Of a stretch of DNA of 64,000 nt, positions 13,401-27,352 are shown one piece after another (position 1 is the first letter of the stretch; every line of letters starts with the position of its first letter). Source of the DNA: Sebastes aleutianus (lineage: Eukaryota > Chordata > Actinopteri > Perciformes > Sebastidae); assembly GCA_916700875.1 (NCBI GenBank), contig CAKAKS010000062.1, positions 20,840,126 through 20,904,125 of the forward strand. The letters run 5' to 3'. The position numbers and the translations under genes were made by a program. The notes below the pieces were generated by a model. The model had not been told where the DNA came from. It made no database searches and saw nothing but the letters and a program-made list of their open reading frames with translations.

Positions 13401-16400
13401 CATTGGGTGGAATGTGGTCTCAATAAATATAAAATGCAAGCCTCCTTCATAATAATCCAAGGCACACTGTTAGGTTTTTGCTGAATAAAAAATACATTAT
13501 TTTACATTGCAATAAGTATTTAAAATGACTTTCATCTGGGTTGTCATACATTGGTATTGTTTTGGGTGGACAAAAAGCTACTGCATTGAAAATAACAGTT
13601 TGTCTGAACCTCAGAAATATGCAGCAAGCACAAATTAAACAACACTGAGCAAACCAACAATCATTGATTCATATCCTGATACACAAAAATTAAGTCTAAG
13701 ATCATTTAACATTTTAAGATTTCCGGTTTCATTTTTACCTGTAAGGGTGCTATTTCCCTTTTCACCCCTGATCAAATTGGCAGCGAGAATAATAACCTTG
13801 ATTTCTTAAAGGGACAGTGTGTAGGATTTGGCGACATCTAGTGGTGTTGTTGCAGATTGCAACCAACCAAGTAGCCCTCCGCTCACTCCTCCCTATCCAA
13901 GACTGCGGTAACGTGAGCCACCGAGTACCACGGTTTTGCACTCTGCGGCTCACGTGACCGCAGTTTCACAAGCGTGTCGGAGAACTACGGTGAACTTCAG
14001 GTGACGTAAAAACAGGAAAGACTCTCTAGAGTCCGTGTTTGGTTTGTCCGTTCTGGGCTGCTGTAGAAACATGGCGGAGCAACATGGCGGACTCCCTATC
14101 TAGGTTCATTCTAAGCTAACAAAAACACAACAATCCTTAGTTTCAGGTGATTATACACTAATGAAAACATAGTTATGAATATTATATTCCATTTCTGCTA
14201 ATAGATCCCCCGAAATGTTACACACTGTTCCTTTAATAATTTTCTAATATTAGTGATCACCACATTACCAATTACAAAAAGGCATACATGTCAATCAAGC
14301 CTTTGTTTCTTAGTTTGTCTGTGACAAACGTTAAAAATATCAACTATTAATGGGCTATTTAATGGAATTTGCTGTGCAGCATAGTATTTACTGCTGCACA
14401 CATTCACTCTCCCAAACAGGGATAATTTGATTTTTGGGGGATGTTGTGACCCTGCTGCTAATATTAGGCCATTATTATATAACAATTCTGTCACCTGACC
14501 AATACAGTGTTGACAGTTAAAATCATGGCTAACTGGAGAGGTTGTTGGGCCTAAGAGGAAGCTGAGTGTTTTCTTTTATTATGTCTTCCTTCACAAAAGA
14601 GAAAACAGATGGGAGGGGGTGTTGTATTTCATAACATTTGAGGAAGGTGTTTTTCTGCTGTTTTAGGTTTACTGACGGGCTACAGTGCTGCTTTGTGGAT
14701 TGGCCTCAATGACCTGGACATCAATGGAGGCTGGCAATGGGCCGACTCCTCACCACTCAAATATCTCAACTGGGAGTCAGGTTAGACTGCAAAAACAACT
14801 CAACCTTCTCTGGCTTTTTAAAGCTTCAAGTGTCTGTGGTCTTTTTTTTTTAAACATCTATTTCCCACAGAATGCTGAATGAGCATGTTTGCTCATTTTT
14901 AGCAACAGTTCAAACACTCTCTTCCAGTGCATTTGCAATCTTTTACTGCCGAGCACTGGAGTATTTTGGGGTTAAGTGGCTTGAACAAAGGTACTTTGGC
15001 ATTAGTGATGTTGTTGAAGAGTTTCTTTTCTTACTCTCATCTTCCAGAACAGCCGAACCACGCTGAGGAGGAGAACTGCGCCGTGATAAGAACTGAGTCA
15101 TCGGGTCGTTGGCAGAACCGCGACTGTACTGTTGCTCTGCCGTACGTCTGTAAGAAGAGGCCCAATGCCACCCTGGACCCGTTCACTACTGGTCAGTGTA
15201 GAGGCATTCATACAGCAGTTACAGTCCGGCCACTGTGCCAGAGTGCCGAGTCCAGAGTTTGATGGATTTTATCTTTCTGCTCCCACAGACTCGTGGGCAG
15301 ATGATGAGAAATATGAGTGTGATGTGGGCTGGCAGGCCTTCCAGGCCGGCTGCTACAAGCTGACCTCAGAGAAGATCGACTGGGATACGGCTCAGAAAAC
15401 CTGTCAGAGGATGGAGGCCAACCTGGTCAGCATCCACACCCTGCCTGAGCTAGAGTTCATCATACGCAACCTCAAGAAAGGTGAGTCGTCCATTTTTTGT
15501 ACTAGATCTTTTCTTCTGAGCTGCATCTTTCTGAACTTGCAATAAAAAAACATTTAACCTTTTTTTCAGCATATTCCTGTTGAGATTTATAATGTCCTTT
15601 ACAAGGGAGTCCTGGCCAGGAAGTACAAATAACAGACTTAAAACAAAACAGCAGAAAGTTAAAAACAACATAAGACATTTCATATAAAAGAAACTAGTAA
15701 CAGACGTAAAACAAACAGTGAATTGCATCAACCAATGAATTAGAAGTGTTGCTCAGGAACAGGACAAGAACATTCAATGTACAAATAGTCCTTAATAAAA
15801 TATTGCATGCTTATAAAGTAATCCAATTTAAATGACTTTGTAGCTTTTACCAGGATGAGGGTGCAAAACCTTTTAAGAGCACTTTCACCAAAGACAGAGT
15901 GGGTTCGACGAATGACGTACATAATCTGTCCAAACCCACACCATCTCTGGTGAAAGAGATTTTGCACCCTCATTTTGTCATTTTAAACTGGATTATTGCT
16001 TTGCTATTGGGAGCCAGACAGGAGAAGTGAAGGATTTTGATATTTTTCTGTATAAATATAGAAGAAACGCTCAACTAAGGAAAAAAAAGACAGGAGTGCG
16101 TGAAACTAATGTTGTAGTTGAATGGGTTCACAGAGAGTTCACACACTCACATCTATCCCAACGCTCTTTAAAAGCTATTCTTCAGTTTCTATTGTAAGCT
16201 CAGGTCAGCACCGATGTGGAGATATCTTCTGCAACAAAAACAAGTAAATATTTCTGTTAAAAGAAGTAAAATAGTTTCCAGCAGTTTTCCTACATTTCAT
16301 GCCCACATCATCTCCAGAGCAAACTCAAACGTAGTGGAAACTAGGCAGTTCACCCGTTTCCCTGAGCTGAAAAACAGCACATGAAGAGAGGAATCCAATT

Positions 16401-19400
16401 TTTAGGTCATGAAAATGCTCCAGTGTAGTTATTGAACCTCATGGAAAAGTTAGTCAGTTTCATATTATAGTCATAATCCTATTTCTGTGTTTCCTAATAG
16501 TCTTCCTTACCTGTCTGGTCTGTCTGTGTCCTCTGTCCAGTGGTGGAACAGAACTAAGTGCATTTACTCAAGTACTTAAATACAATTTTGAGTATTTGTT
16601 GTATATTTGTACATATTTCTTATATTCTCATTTTCTTATTTTTTAATTTTAATACTTATATTTCTTTACATATATTGTGTTTATATTATAGTACATAATT
16701 TACATGTTACATACTCGTTTATTTCTATTTTTTACATTTCTTTATGTTTATAAAAGATCAACTGTTTGACTTTAATTCCCCCCCCCGGGGATCAATAGTA
16801 TTTCTGATTCTGATTCTGAGGTACTTGTACTTTACTTGTATATTTTATGTTACTTTATACTTGTACTCCACTACATTTCAGAGTGAAATATTTACTCCAC
16901 TAACACATTGATGCATCAGTGCTAATACTTTTGTATTTTTTACTTATGTAACATCAAACGCAGGGCTTTTACTTGTAACGGAGTATTTTTACTTTGTAGT
17001 ATTGCTAATTTTACTCAAGTAAAAGCTCTGAATACTTCTTCCACCTCTGCCTCTGTCAGAGATTGACCAGCTATGGATCGGGCTCCATGACACTGATATG
17101 CAAATGGACTTCCAGTGGACGGACCACACGCCCGTCATCTTCACCTACTGGCACCCGTTTGAACCCAACAACTTCCGCAACACTCAAGAGGATTGCGTCT
17201 CCATCTGGGGAGCTGTGAGTGACCCTCTTCACCCCTCACACTGACCCCCAAAAGTTAATGGACTCTCACTGTTGGCGAGTCTCCTCAGTTTGTATACATT
17301 TAACAGCTGTGCTCTCTCTCTCTCTGTTTGTGTCCTGCTTACATGTGCAGGAGGGCCGCTGGGATGACAGCCCCTGTAATCTGACTCTGGCCTCCATCTG
17401 TAAGAAACCGGGAACAAAGAGTGACGGGAAGCCACAGCACCAAGACTGCAAACAAGTATTACTTTTTATCTCTCATTTTGACATCTACTGTTTATGCTTT
17501 ACATTACTGATTTTTCAGTTTTGGATTAGATACAATTTTTTTGTGTTTTGTCTTCCTGTAGCTCTCAGTTTTATTCCACAAAGACTCATTCAGATCTCCT
17601 GCAGCATTTCTGTGCTTTTATTCCAGCTGTTGACAGTCTGTTGTGTTGCTGGGGGCGTAATTATTATTCTAAGTGTTTCAGCCGTTCCTTCACCTTTGAC
17701 CCCTTCCCCCAGAACTCTCCTTCATCTCTCACCCCTCCACATGGTCTACTAGTTTGCCTTCCAGTCTGTAACTGTGATTTAAACCACTCCATTATGACTG
17801 CGAGCAAACTGAAAGCTGGACGCACACACACATTCTTCCCTTAGCTTATACTGGCCCAATAAAACAAAACAAAATACATCCTATTTTTAAGGTATTCAAA
17901 TTGTGAGATGTTGTTTGTGTCTCAAACAGTGCTTGAAGTGGGCCGGTAGTCACCGGTACGCAGTACCAGTACTTCTTAATTTTTACTCTTTGGCGTACCG
18001 TGACTTTTTCTTGCACACCGACACTTCTCACAAGCTGCCGGTACTCTTCTCTGCCCTCTCCATATCCGGTTCTCTGTGAGATTCATAACGGTGCAGCTTA
18101 TTTGCGCCGCGCCTCATAAGCCGTATGAACATAAAAACTATGTGGGGAGTATCTGGACGAGCTGACGGACGGCACGGGGGAGGGGGGTGAGAACAAGGGT
18201 GCTGTAATTTACCGAAACGGTGTTCACTTCCTTTTTGTAAAACAAATAGTGAACTGTTCGTCATAGCTTTTTTTTATTTATGAACAAATATTTTTTCTGA
18301 ATCTGCTCTTTTAGGGAAAACATTTCCAGAAGAATGAAATGTTCAGACGAAGGCTGTGATAAATAATGAAATAATCATTTAACTAGTAATAATAATGGTT
18401 CAAAATGATGTCAAATTGAATAGTTTTAAGTCAAAAACCTTTACATTTTCTTGGGGGAGAACCCCCAAACCCAATATCTCCTAGTATCTTTTATTCACTG
18501 TTGAAATTCAGAATGTGTTTCTTTATAATATGTAGGAGCATCCTGACTGGGACACTGCTCCTAAAACCTGAATTATACCCGACTATAGGCTACAAATAAC
18601 ACAGGAAATCACTTTAACTATTAACACTAAACACACCACTTTAAGCCTATAATGTTCCAGTTGGAATATTATTGGAGTATTATAGGCCTACTATAGAAGA
18701 TGCACAGCCCAAGTATTATAATAATATAGAAATAAAACCACAACTGATTTATGACTGACACAGTATAACAAGTTTAAAGAAATAATGAATAAATAGGAAT
18801 AAGTCACAAGAGATGGCTGATACCGGCCAATACACACGCCAAGATGTGAATAAGAGTACTGGCAGTTGTTTTTTTCCACTTCAAGCATTAGTCTTCATTC
18901 AACAAGTGTGTTGATTACACACAACAGAAATGCACGATCACGCCCTCTACTTGCACCCACATGGTGAACTAAATCCCATCTGGAGAATCCATCTACATCT
19001 GTGTCTGATTTCAGCCCATAATTCCCTCCATATGAGGCCTCTCATACCTGACTTGTCCCTACCTGACCATTGCTGCTGTTGGTCACCGTCAACGTCAACA
19101 GTTTTCCCAGTAATGTGTGACATGCAGGGGATAATCATAGTGAGAATAGAAGAGTGTGTTTGTGTGTCTTTGTGCCCTTCAGCAGTGTTATATTTCTGCT
19201 AAGCGTTGATTTATGATGTAAATGATCTGAAGTCGAGAGTCGTGCTGTTTCTCAGCTGCTACATTCAACAGAGATCTTGGTATGGATGGATGGACCATTT
19301 GTTTTGCTGTAATGGATCTTTACCCCTCTCTCCCTGGGGAGCGAGGCATCATGGGTGGTAATGTGAAGAGGGTCATTTGGCATGGCACACGCTGCACGGC

Positions 19401-22400
19401 CCTGTGGCGGATCAGCTCGCTTCACACAACATGTGAAACAACAATGACAAAAAACCTGATGACCGCTTCAGCGACATCACACCACACGATCTCCCAAAAC
19501 CATATGATACACCCCATCCAACGCCGGGCTCATTACTCAGAACATGTAATGGATTGCTCATCATTATGCTGTCATTTTACTGGAGCAGTCACTCGTTACA
19601 CTAGTGTTGCTTTATACTTCCACAGATAGTGATTTTATTATGAGGATAACTCAGCCTCTTCATGTGTGAATAAACGGAGAGATGAGACAACACTGATCTC
19701 TAATGTCAGAGGCGGCCCGGGGCGTCAGCAGCTGCTTAGGGCCCCTCAGTCACCAGGGGGCCACTACAATAATTGAGCTCTTTCGGTTGTGTTTGTGATT
19801 ATTTAATTGTTTAAAGCAATATTATGTTCCTGCAATGGAGGAGGCTGCAGTTTTAGGACTACGTTTCTTAATTTTATCTCACCCAAATACTACTTTATGA
19901 CCGCTGCAACGTGATCTCACAGAAATAGCCCACGTTAAATGACCAAGACCTCTTAACACCGCATTATGTGACGCCACCACGGAAAAAATTTAGGTTTATG
20001 CAACAAAACTACTTTGTTGGTGGTTGATGGTTTGGGTTAAATTAAGTAACGTTACGTTTGTTATGTAACTTAACCTTAATAAACTGCCTCCCTGATTGTT
20101 CAGCGGAAGACGACAGAACCGCTAAAGGTCCCAACAACTCCTGAGAGAGAGAGAGAGAGAGATGCAACTAGAAACACAGAATAGAAATAACATGTTATTG
20201 ACATTTGACTGGCTGATAACATGTATTGTGGGGGTAAACCTGCAGTCAGCACAGTTCAATTATTTAAATCAAAATCTTTTTATTGGGGTTTTGCAGGATA
20301 AAACAAAAGTGCAGCGCTATTTGGTAACCAAAGAGGAATGACAGGTATGAGTATACATTATTAGCAGCTGGCACCAATGCCAACAAATAAACAAGGCAAA
20401 ACAAAGGATGTATATAATCTATGTATATCAACAATAAAACAATCCCTCCCCAGTCACTGCCAGCAAGCCATACGGAAAGCTAACTGTCACGCCAAGGACT
20501 TGCGATGAATGATTGAATACTGTGTGATGTAGTCAAACTGCACTTAGTAATCAAGTACTTACAGTATCTGGAGTGTATTTAAAACAGGCCTCATGCTTTC
20601 AGGAATTTCCCATGTGAATATTGAAGCGAGTATCTGATTTTCTCAAGCTTTAAGCAAGACATGATGTCCGCCAACCATCGTGTGTGAGTGTGAGTTAAAC
20701 TATTACGATTATTTAAAACAATGAGTATTAAACAAGCATTTACACTGAAGACTGGAGGCATCGCAAAAACACTATGATCCTAGACATGCGGTCCTGAAAC
20801 TTCTGCTTCCTCTATTGCAGGAACATGCGACTTGTAAAGACACTAAAGACACAGTCCCTGATTTTGTCCTAAAGCTCCCCAGATTTCTTCCAACATTGGA
20901 ATTATTGCTTTGCTGCAACACGTTTTAATCCCAACTCTGACGCTTTGTCAGACCCCTCGGCGTCACATGTCGGTCGCAGCAAACACGTGCTTAATGTTGC
21001 GAATTAAACAAAAACACTTGCTTAGGTTTAGGCAACAAATCCACTTAGTTAGGTTAAGGAAAAAACAACATGGTTGGGCTTAAAATGACTACATTTGTAA
21101 AGTGAAAATGACACGGAACATTGTGAAGATGGGACACGAAGTGAAACTTAACGCATTTGATGAAAGCCGTGTGTTTATTGGGCCCATCCACCTCCCCTCC
21201 CGCACGCCCTGTTTCTCTTTCGCTCTTTAAACTACGTCACCACAGCTCTTTCTCTGAGTGTTTACTGTTGCCGTGGATGGGTTTACAATGTAGTTAATGG
21301 AAAGTCTGATGCGTCTCTTACAGTCGCTAAAGGGTGCCTTGTGCGTCGGTATCACACACCGACGGCCGTGACGTAGCCCCGGTATTTGACGCCCTGGGAA
21401 TGAGAACAGGCTGGCTTTATGGAGCTCTAGCGAGTTTCAACTCATAGCGTTGATTTCAGGCACAACAAGCAGATGTTTTCAGCCAAAAAGCTTGAAAGAA
21501 AAAACACTGTACAATACCTGCTCAGCACCAAACAGCAGACAGACACAGTTAGAGACTAGCTGGTGGACAAAGTGGAGCATTTAGCACCTAAAGAGCCAGA
21601 TATTTCCCTCAGGAGTCGGTAGAGACCAAAAACAGTATTGTATTCATGCACTTTCCATAAGAAAGTCATGCTGTTTTGCTACTTAGAGCCCTCCAAGAAA
21701 TGTGATTGAGGACTTGAATATAATGTTTGGATGGTTCAGCTTCTGTGTTATTTATGGGGAGATAACAAAGAAGTTAAAAGTTAATATATAATGGACATAT
21801 GGGTGAAATCAGGTGGTGTTTCATAACATTTCTACATTGATTCTTGATGAAATATGTTTTAACACTGTTTCATGTTATTAGGAACATGCTATAAGTCAAT
21901 ACAGATGACTGTAAGACATGGGAAAGGAAGGAGTGTTAAGGAGACGTGAGTTTCAACAGATCAGACCTCTCCAGCAGCTGTAATCTTTGAGGTTTTTGTC
22001 TCGATGCCAAACGCGGTTGTGCAAAAAGCCTGAGGTCAGGCTTATCCACAGAGAGCTGTATAGGAACTGTCTCCCACTATCATTCTCCTGTAAAACCTCA
22101 CCCCCGGTGACCTTCTGCGTGTTGGCTGCGCTCTGCATCTGTACACGTCCACGACTACAGTAGGCCTGCGCGAGCTGTCGGGAGGGATCGAGGCCAGGGA
22201 ACAGTTATTTCTGCATGCCTAGACGTGCTCTTTTTATTCTGCGTTTGGGAAACAGTTGACTGGTGTAAGTGGACGCTCTTCTGTTTTGATGTTAAAATGG
22301 CATTCAGATTATTTTCTGAGACAACATTTATGTTTTTTTTACCTCTGCAGAATAGGACATGTTTTAGGTAGATGCTTGTCTGTCTGTCTGGGAGTTGTTT

Positions 22401-25400
22401 TCTTGATTCCTTGGTCTTTCACAATAGCCACTCTACCCCTCAAAAGTTATGTTGATTCTTCATTTTCCTTTAACTGTTCCAATTTGTTGTTGCCATAGTT
22501 CCTAAACTTGGCCTAAGAAGGTAGTGCGTCTGAAAAAATATCAATTTAAATGCCCAACTCACTCAACATTTGTCACTATCCTTCCATTTACAAAGCACTA
22601 ATATTGCTGGGATTTTGACTGTATCCTAATTTCTGCATGATTGTCTGCCTCCATGTGTATTTTGATGCACATCCAGATCCAGATTTTGAATGATTGAATT
22701 AGGAAAATTAAAGTGTTGCACATCCTTTATTGATGTTTGTCTCTTTGAATGGTTTATTTTTATGTATTTATTTTCCATATCATGCTAATCTCCTCTCCTC
22801 TCCTCTCCTCTCCCCTCTCCTCTCCTCTCCTCTCGTCTTGTCTCCTCTCGTCTCGTCTCGTCTCGTCTCGTCTCGTCTCGTCTCGTCTCCTCTCGTCTCG
22901 TCTCGTCTCGTCTCGTCTCGTCTCCTCTCCTCTCCTCTCCTCTCCTCTCCTCTCCTCTCCTCTCCTTTCCTCTCAGGGATGGAAGTGGCACAGTCCAGCT
23001 TGTTACTGGGTGGGAGAAGATCTGTTTACCTTTGATGAGGCCAGGAAGTCCTGTGAGGATCAAGGAGCCGCTCTGGTAACCATCACCAACAGGTACGAAC
23101 AGCAACAACACACACACACATAGACATCAAAGTGTGTTTAGTCATCGCCGCCTTTCTAAAAGTCTGTAACTCTTCAAAGGTTCGAGCAGGCCTTCGCCAA
23201 CAGCCTGGTGTTCGGTCGCTCAGGTGACTCCTTCTGGATCGGCCTCCATGACCAGGGCAGCCCCGGCTCTTTCCACTGGCTCAGCGGGGATGAAGTGTCC
23301 TACACCAACTGGAACCGCGACCAGCCAGGTAGGTCACATACGTCATGTTTGAATGAGCGAGTGAGTGATGATCTGATGCTGTATTACAGGATGCAGAATG
23401 ACCAGATTGGGGTTGGTACAATAGCTTCACCTCTAGCCACTGCCTTTTCATTTCTTTATTCCTGTTGCTGTGATGAGTTCACTTCTAGAGCTGGATATTT
23501 TCAACATGAGGTTGATTCTGAACCAGAGCCAATTTATGGATTTAATCTACAAAGGAGAAACTGGATTGGTCCCAGGTGCCTTTTTTTTGGCCAAAACGGA
23601 TATTCAGAACTACATCATGATTTCCTGAAACATCTTTGATTAGCTGACAATCTGTGAAGATTATCAGCAGCAATCAAAACCAGCCAGCGGGGATATATGT
23701 TCTGATGTATCGAAGTTGGACCAGTTTGTTGAGGAAATTGTAAACTGTGTTTAGTCTTCCAATCACAGACAGTAAATACATGTATAGATGGTCCACACGT
23801 CTCCACTTCCTCCCACTGTACAAAAGTGTAGCCAAAATACCCCGGATACCGGATCTGCCATCTTGAGATTTTGACGTCATTTGGAGCCAGAGTCTGCACT
23901 TTCCCCCTTTTAATAGCATCGAATAACTAATTAAAACCAAAACTTATCAGAAAAATAAACACTTGAACTTTCATCAGCGTGATAAGAACTACCTAAAGTG
24001 ACAGAAACCATATTTTGGAAAAATATATGTGACGTGTACTTTGACTGTTAGTTTGGCCCATGTTTCATTCGCTGACATGGAGGAGGCGGGGTTTATGACC
24101 TATACTGCAGCCAGCCACCAGGGGGCGATCCAGATGTTTTGGCTTCACTTTTGGGGAGCTGTCATGTTGTCCATCTTTATATACAGTCTATACTTCCAGT
24201 GTATACTCATTGTAGCACCACAGGAATGAGGCAGCAGACAGGAGAATACTCCTTGTTTCAGGCTTTTATGGATTTTGGATTCCCCATCATTTCTAAACCA
24301 GACCTGGAGACGCAAAAAAAACAGTTGTGGGCGAGTCCTCTGGCTTTAGAGTCACTGACAGAGCCAAACATATGAACTGTCTGACCTGCACAGATTAGAG
24401 CTGCACTTTGCTCTAGTAGACGTGGCTGATTAAAGATTAAACATCTCTGATTTTTTTAATTATTATTTTTGCTTTATCTGTAGATTTTTGTCACATGACA
24501 ACATTTCTAGTTTGATAAAACCTGGTAAAACACACACATCCAGAGTCCGATAGGATGGGTGCTGGAACAAAGAAATATAGCAGAATAAATCACATAGATC
24601 TGCTCACCAAATAGCTTCTGTTTGTTTTTATTATGCTTTAACGTTTTGAGCACCAGATTCTTCCTCAGACTTCAGAAGACGAGAAGTCTTCAAACAGGAG
24701 TTATTCAGTGTGCGAACACTTGTTAGATTTTCATAATATATTCATAAACCCCCAAAATTCAACGCTTCAGGTTGCACCCCAGGCCGAAAAAGCAGAAAAA
24801 CTCACTACAGTTGAACTCCAACACCTCTATTTGTTCTCTTTAAAGTAGAGCTGCAACGATTAATCGATTAGTTGCCAACTATTAAATTAATCGCCAACTA
24901 TTTTGATAATCAATTAATCGGTTTGAGTAAAAGAAAAAGTCAAAATTATCTGATTCCAGCTTCTTAAATATGAATATTTTCTGGTTTCTTTACTCTTCTA
25001 TGACAGTAAACTGAATATCTTTGAGTTGTGGACAAAACAAGACATTTGAGGACGTCATCTTGGGCTTTGATGCATTTTTCACTATTTCATTTTATGTTAT
25101 AATGAGATAAAACAGTTTCATCATGTAGATCCATAAGGAGATTAGAGGAATAAAGCCCAGACAGGGTTTACAGGAAATGTGGCCCTTGTTTTGAGAAAAG
25201 TTTAATGTAGCCGTTGCCTCATCAGAAACGTGTAATCACATTTTCCACACATTTTTTTTTCATTCCTCTATTTCCACACATTTCATCAGTGTAGTCTCTT
25301 TCTCTCCTCTCACCTACACTTCACCCTGTATCTATTTCAGTCAGCGTCCGCGGCGGCTGCGTCACCATGGTGACGGGCTTTGCAACAGGTCTGTGGGAGG

Positions 25401-27307
25401 TGAGGGAGTGTGCGTCATCCAAGGCGAAATTCATCTGCCGTCAGAACCAGGACACGTCTCTGAGCCCCGAGCCCCCAGTCCCTCAGCCCACCCCGAGCCT
25501 CAGCGGCTCCTGTCCCAACGGCTGGAAGAGCAACAGCAACCTGCGCTACTGTTACAAGGTTCACACCATCACGCACTATACTCTGCTGGAAGCCTCTTTC
25601 ATTTCCTGTCACGCTTTCATTCATTCAGTCTTGGAGTAAAATGGCCTTGGCTCATATTTGAATAGTTAATTACCTTTTTCTCATTTGAATGTGGAAGCTT
25701 CTGAGAGTATTATATGTAGATGTGATCACGTTTTACAAAGGAGGATGATTAAGTTCAGCTTCTTCAGAGTGACAAATAATGTAGCTTTGTGCTTTCCAAG
25801 TGTCTTGTCCAGTCTGATGATAATATTAGAGTTAAATTCACATTTCATCTAGATTATGGACATTCATAAAGTTTCAGCTGCTTTTTACTTTTTAGAAATG
25901 CTGAAACAGATGTTGTGTGATGCTGTAGTTCATAACTGGAACATATCACATATCTTAGATATACATTAGTCCAGAGGAAACTGTTTATTGGTAACATTTA
26001 GCACATCTGGAAATGTATTTTTAAAAGCTTATTTAGCATATACGTCATAGCATTCACTGGACAGGTTGTGGAAATATGTATACAGTAGTTTTACCAATAC
26101 CAAAACGATGCCTTGCTTCAGTGAGTATACTGCACCTTTTCACTATAACAAAAAACATATCTTTATAATAGTATAATAATAATAGTAATATAATAATAAT
26201 AAATATAATAATAAATGTATATTTATAAATATATAATAATAGTATATCATAGTAATAAATTGTTTAAACTGAACAGCAATGCACAAACTTTACCTCAATA
26301 AAATATGGTGTAGAATTAATATATTAAAAAAATTGAATAACTAAAAAACTATTTCTACCCCAGAGCCATACATGAACTGTCAAACACTGACACCAACTGT
26401 CTGTCAATAATATCAGCACCACCATACTTAAAGCTACTCTGTATGTCTTCATAGCTTTACATTACGTTTTTACATTTCAGTTGCACCGTTTGTATGTATA
26501 TATAGAACTACAGATGTTTACTGTACTGTATACTGTATTACAGCTGCACCTTGGTTTATTCCTTTGTACATAATTTCTTCCTGTATTTATTTATTACTTG
26601 TATGTAGAGTTAATAATACTCCGCAAACATGCAATATCGGAAGTGCAATATCTTACTGTTTTTATAGGTCAAGCAAATACATATTTTCTATTTATAATAT
26701 ATATATTTTTTTACTCTTCTTTATTTGTATTACTGTTTAATATATTTGTATGCGCCTTAAGAAATTAATAATTTGACACAAAAACGGTCCGCCAGAGTCC
26801 GACATCAGAACTGCGTCCATAGCAACGGTCTGCTATAAAGAAATAACAGACTGTAGAATTGACCAATCAGAATCGAGTATTCAACAAAGCAGTGTAATAT
26901 ATTAATATAATAAATAAATAAAGATAAAATTTACGAGAATTAATAAAATTATTTAAATCGGTAAAGTCTGTAACGGTGCCAAATTCTTCACAGTTTTTAC
27001 TGTCAAGTTGTGGACACAGGGGTTGAAGTAATACTACTGCTAATACTAATATGTACACCAGTATTGCATTTGAATTGGACTATAATGACACCTTCATCAT
27101 CACCTGTGTGCAGGTTATGCATTCCTCCCAGCTGGAGAAGAAGCTCAGCTGGCTGCAGGCTCACCTGTCCTGCCGGAGACACGGAGCCAACCTGCTGAGT
27201 ATCAGCAGCCCTGAGGAGGAGCACTTTGTTCTGCAGGTCCTCCATGAGGCCTTTGGGTGGGTGTTCACCTCTGACCAGGTGACATGTGATGTAATATGAT
27301 GGTAGCA

Positions 27308-27352
<45 letters not shown>

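Larger units (their letters stand above)
18892..22788 (+). other. Middle of intron 9, repeat fragments and unassigned sequence
   Basis: Contains repeat pieces listed separately (19.9-20.1, 20.9-21.6 kb), a (GA)n run at 20144-20161, and otherwise sequence in which I see no exon, RNA gene or element with defined ends. Confidence 0.45.

Noticed and set aside
15740..15973. 77-codon minus-strand frame in intron 7
   Set aside because: It lies inside an imperfect inverted repeat and has no recognisable domain.
22730..23123. Ser/Leu-rich and Arg/Glu-rich frames over the pentamer repeat
   Set aside because: They are translations of (TCTCC)n; only 22977-23092 on the plus strand has family similarity.
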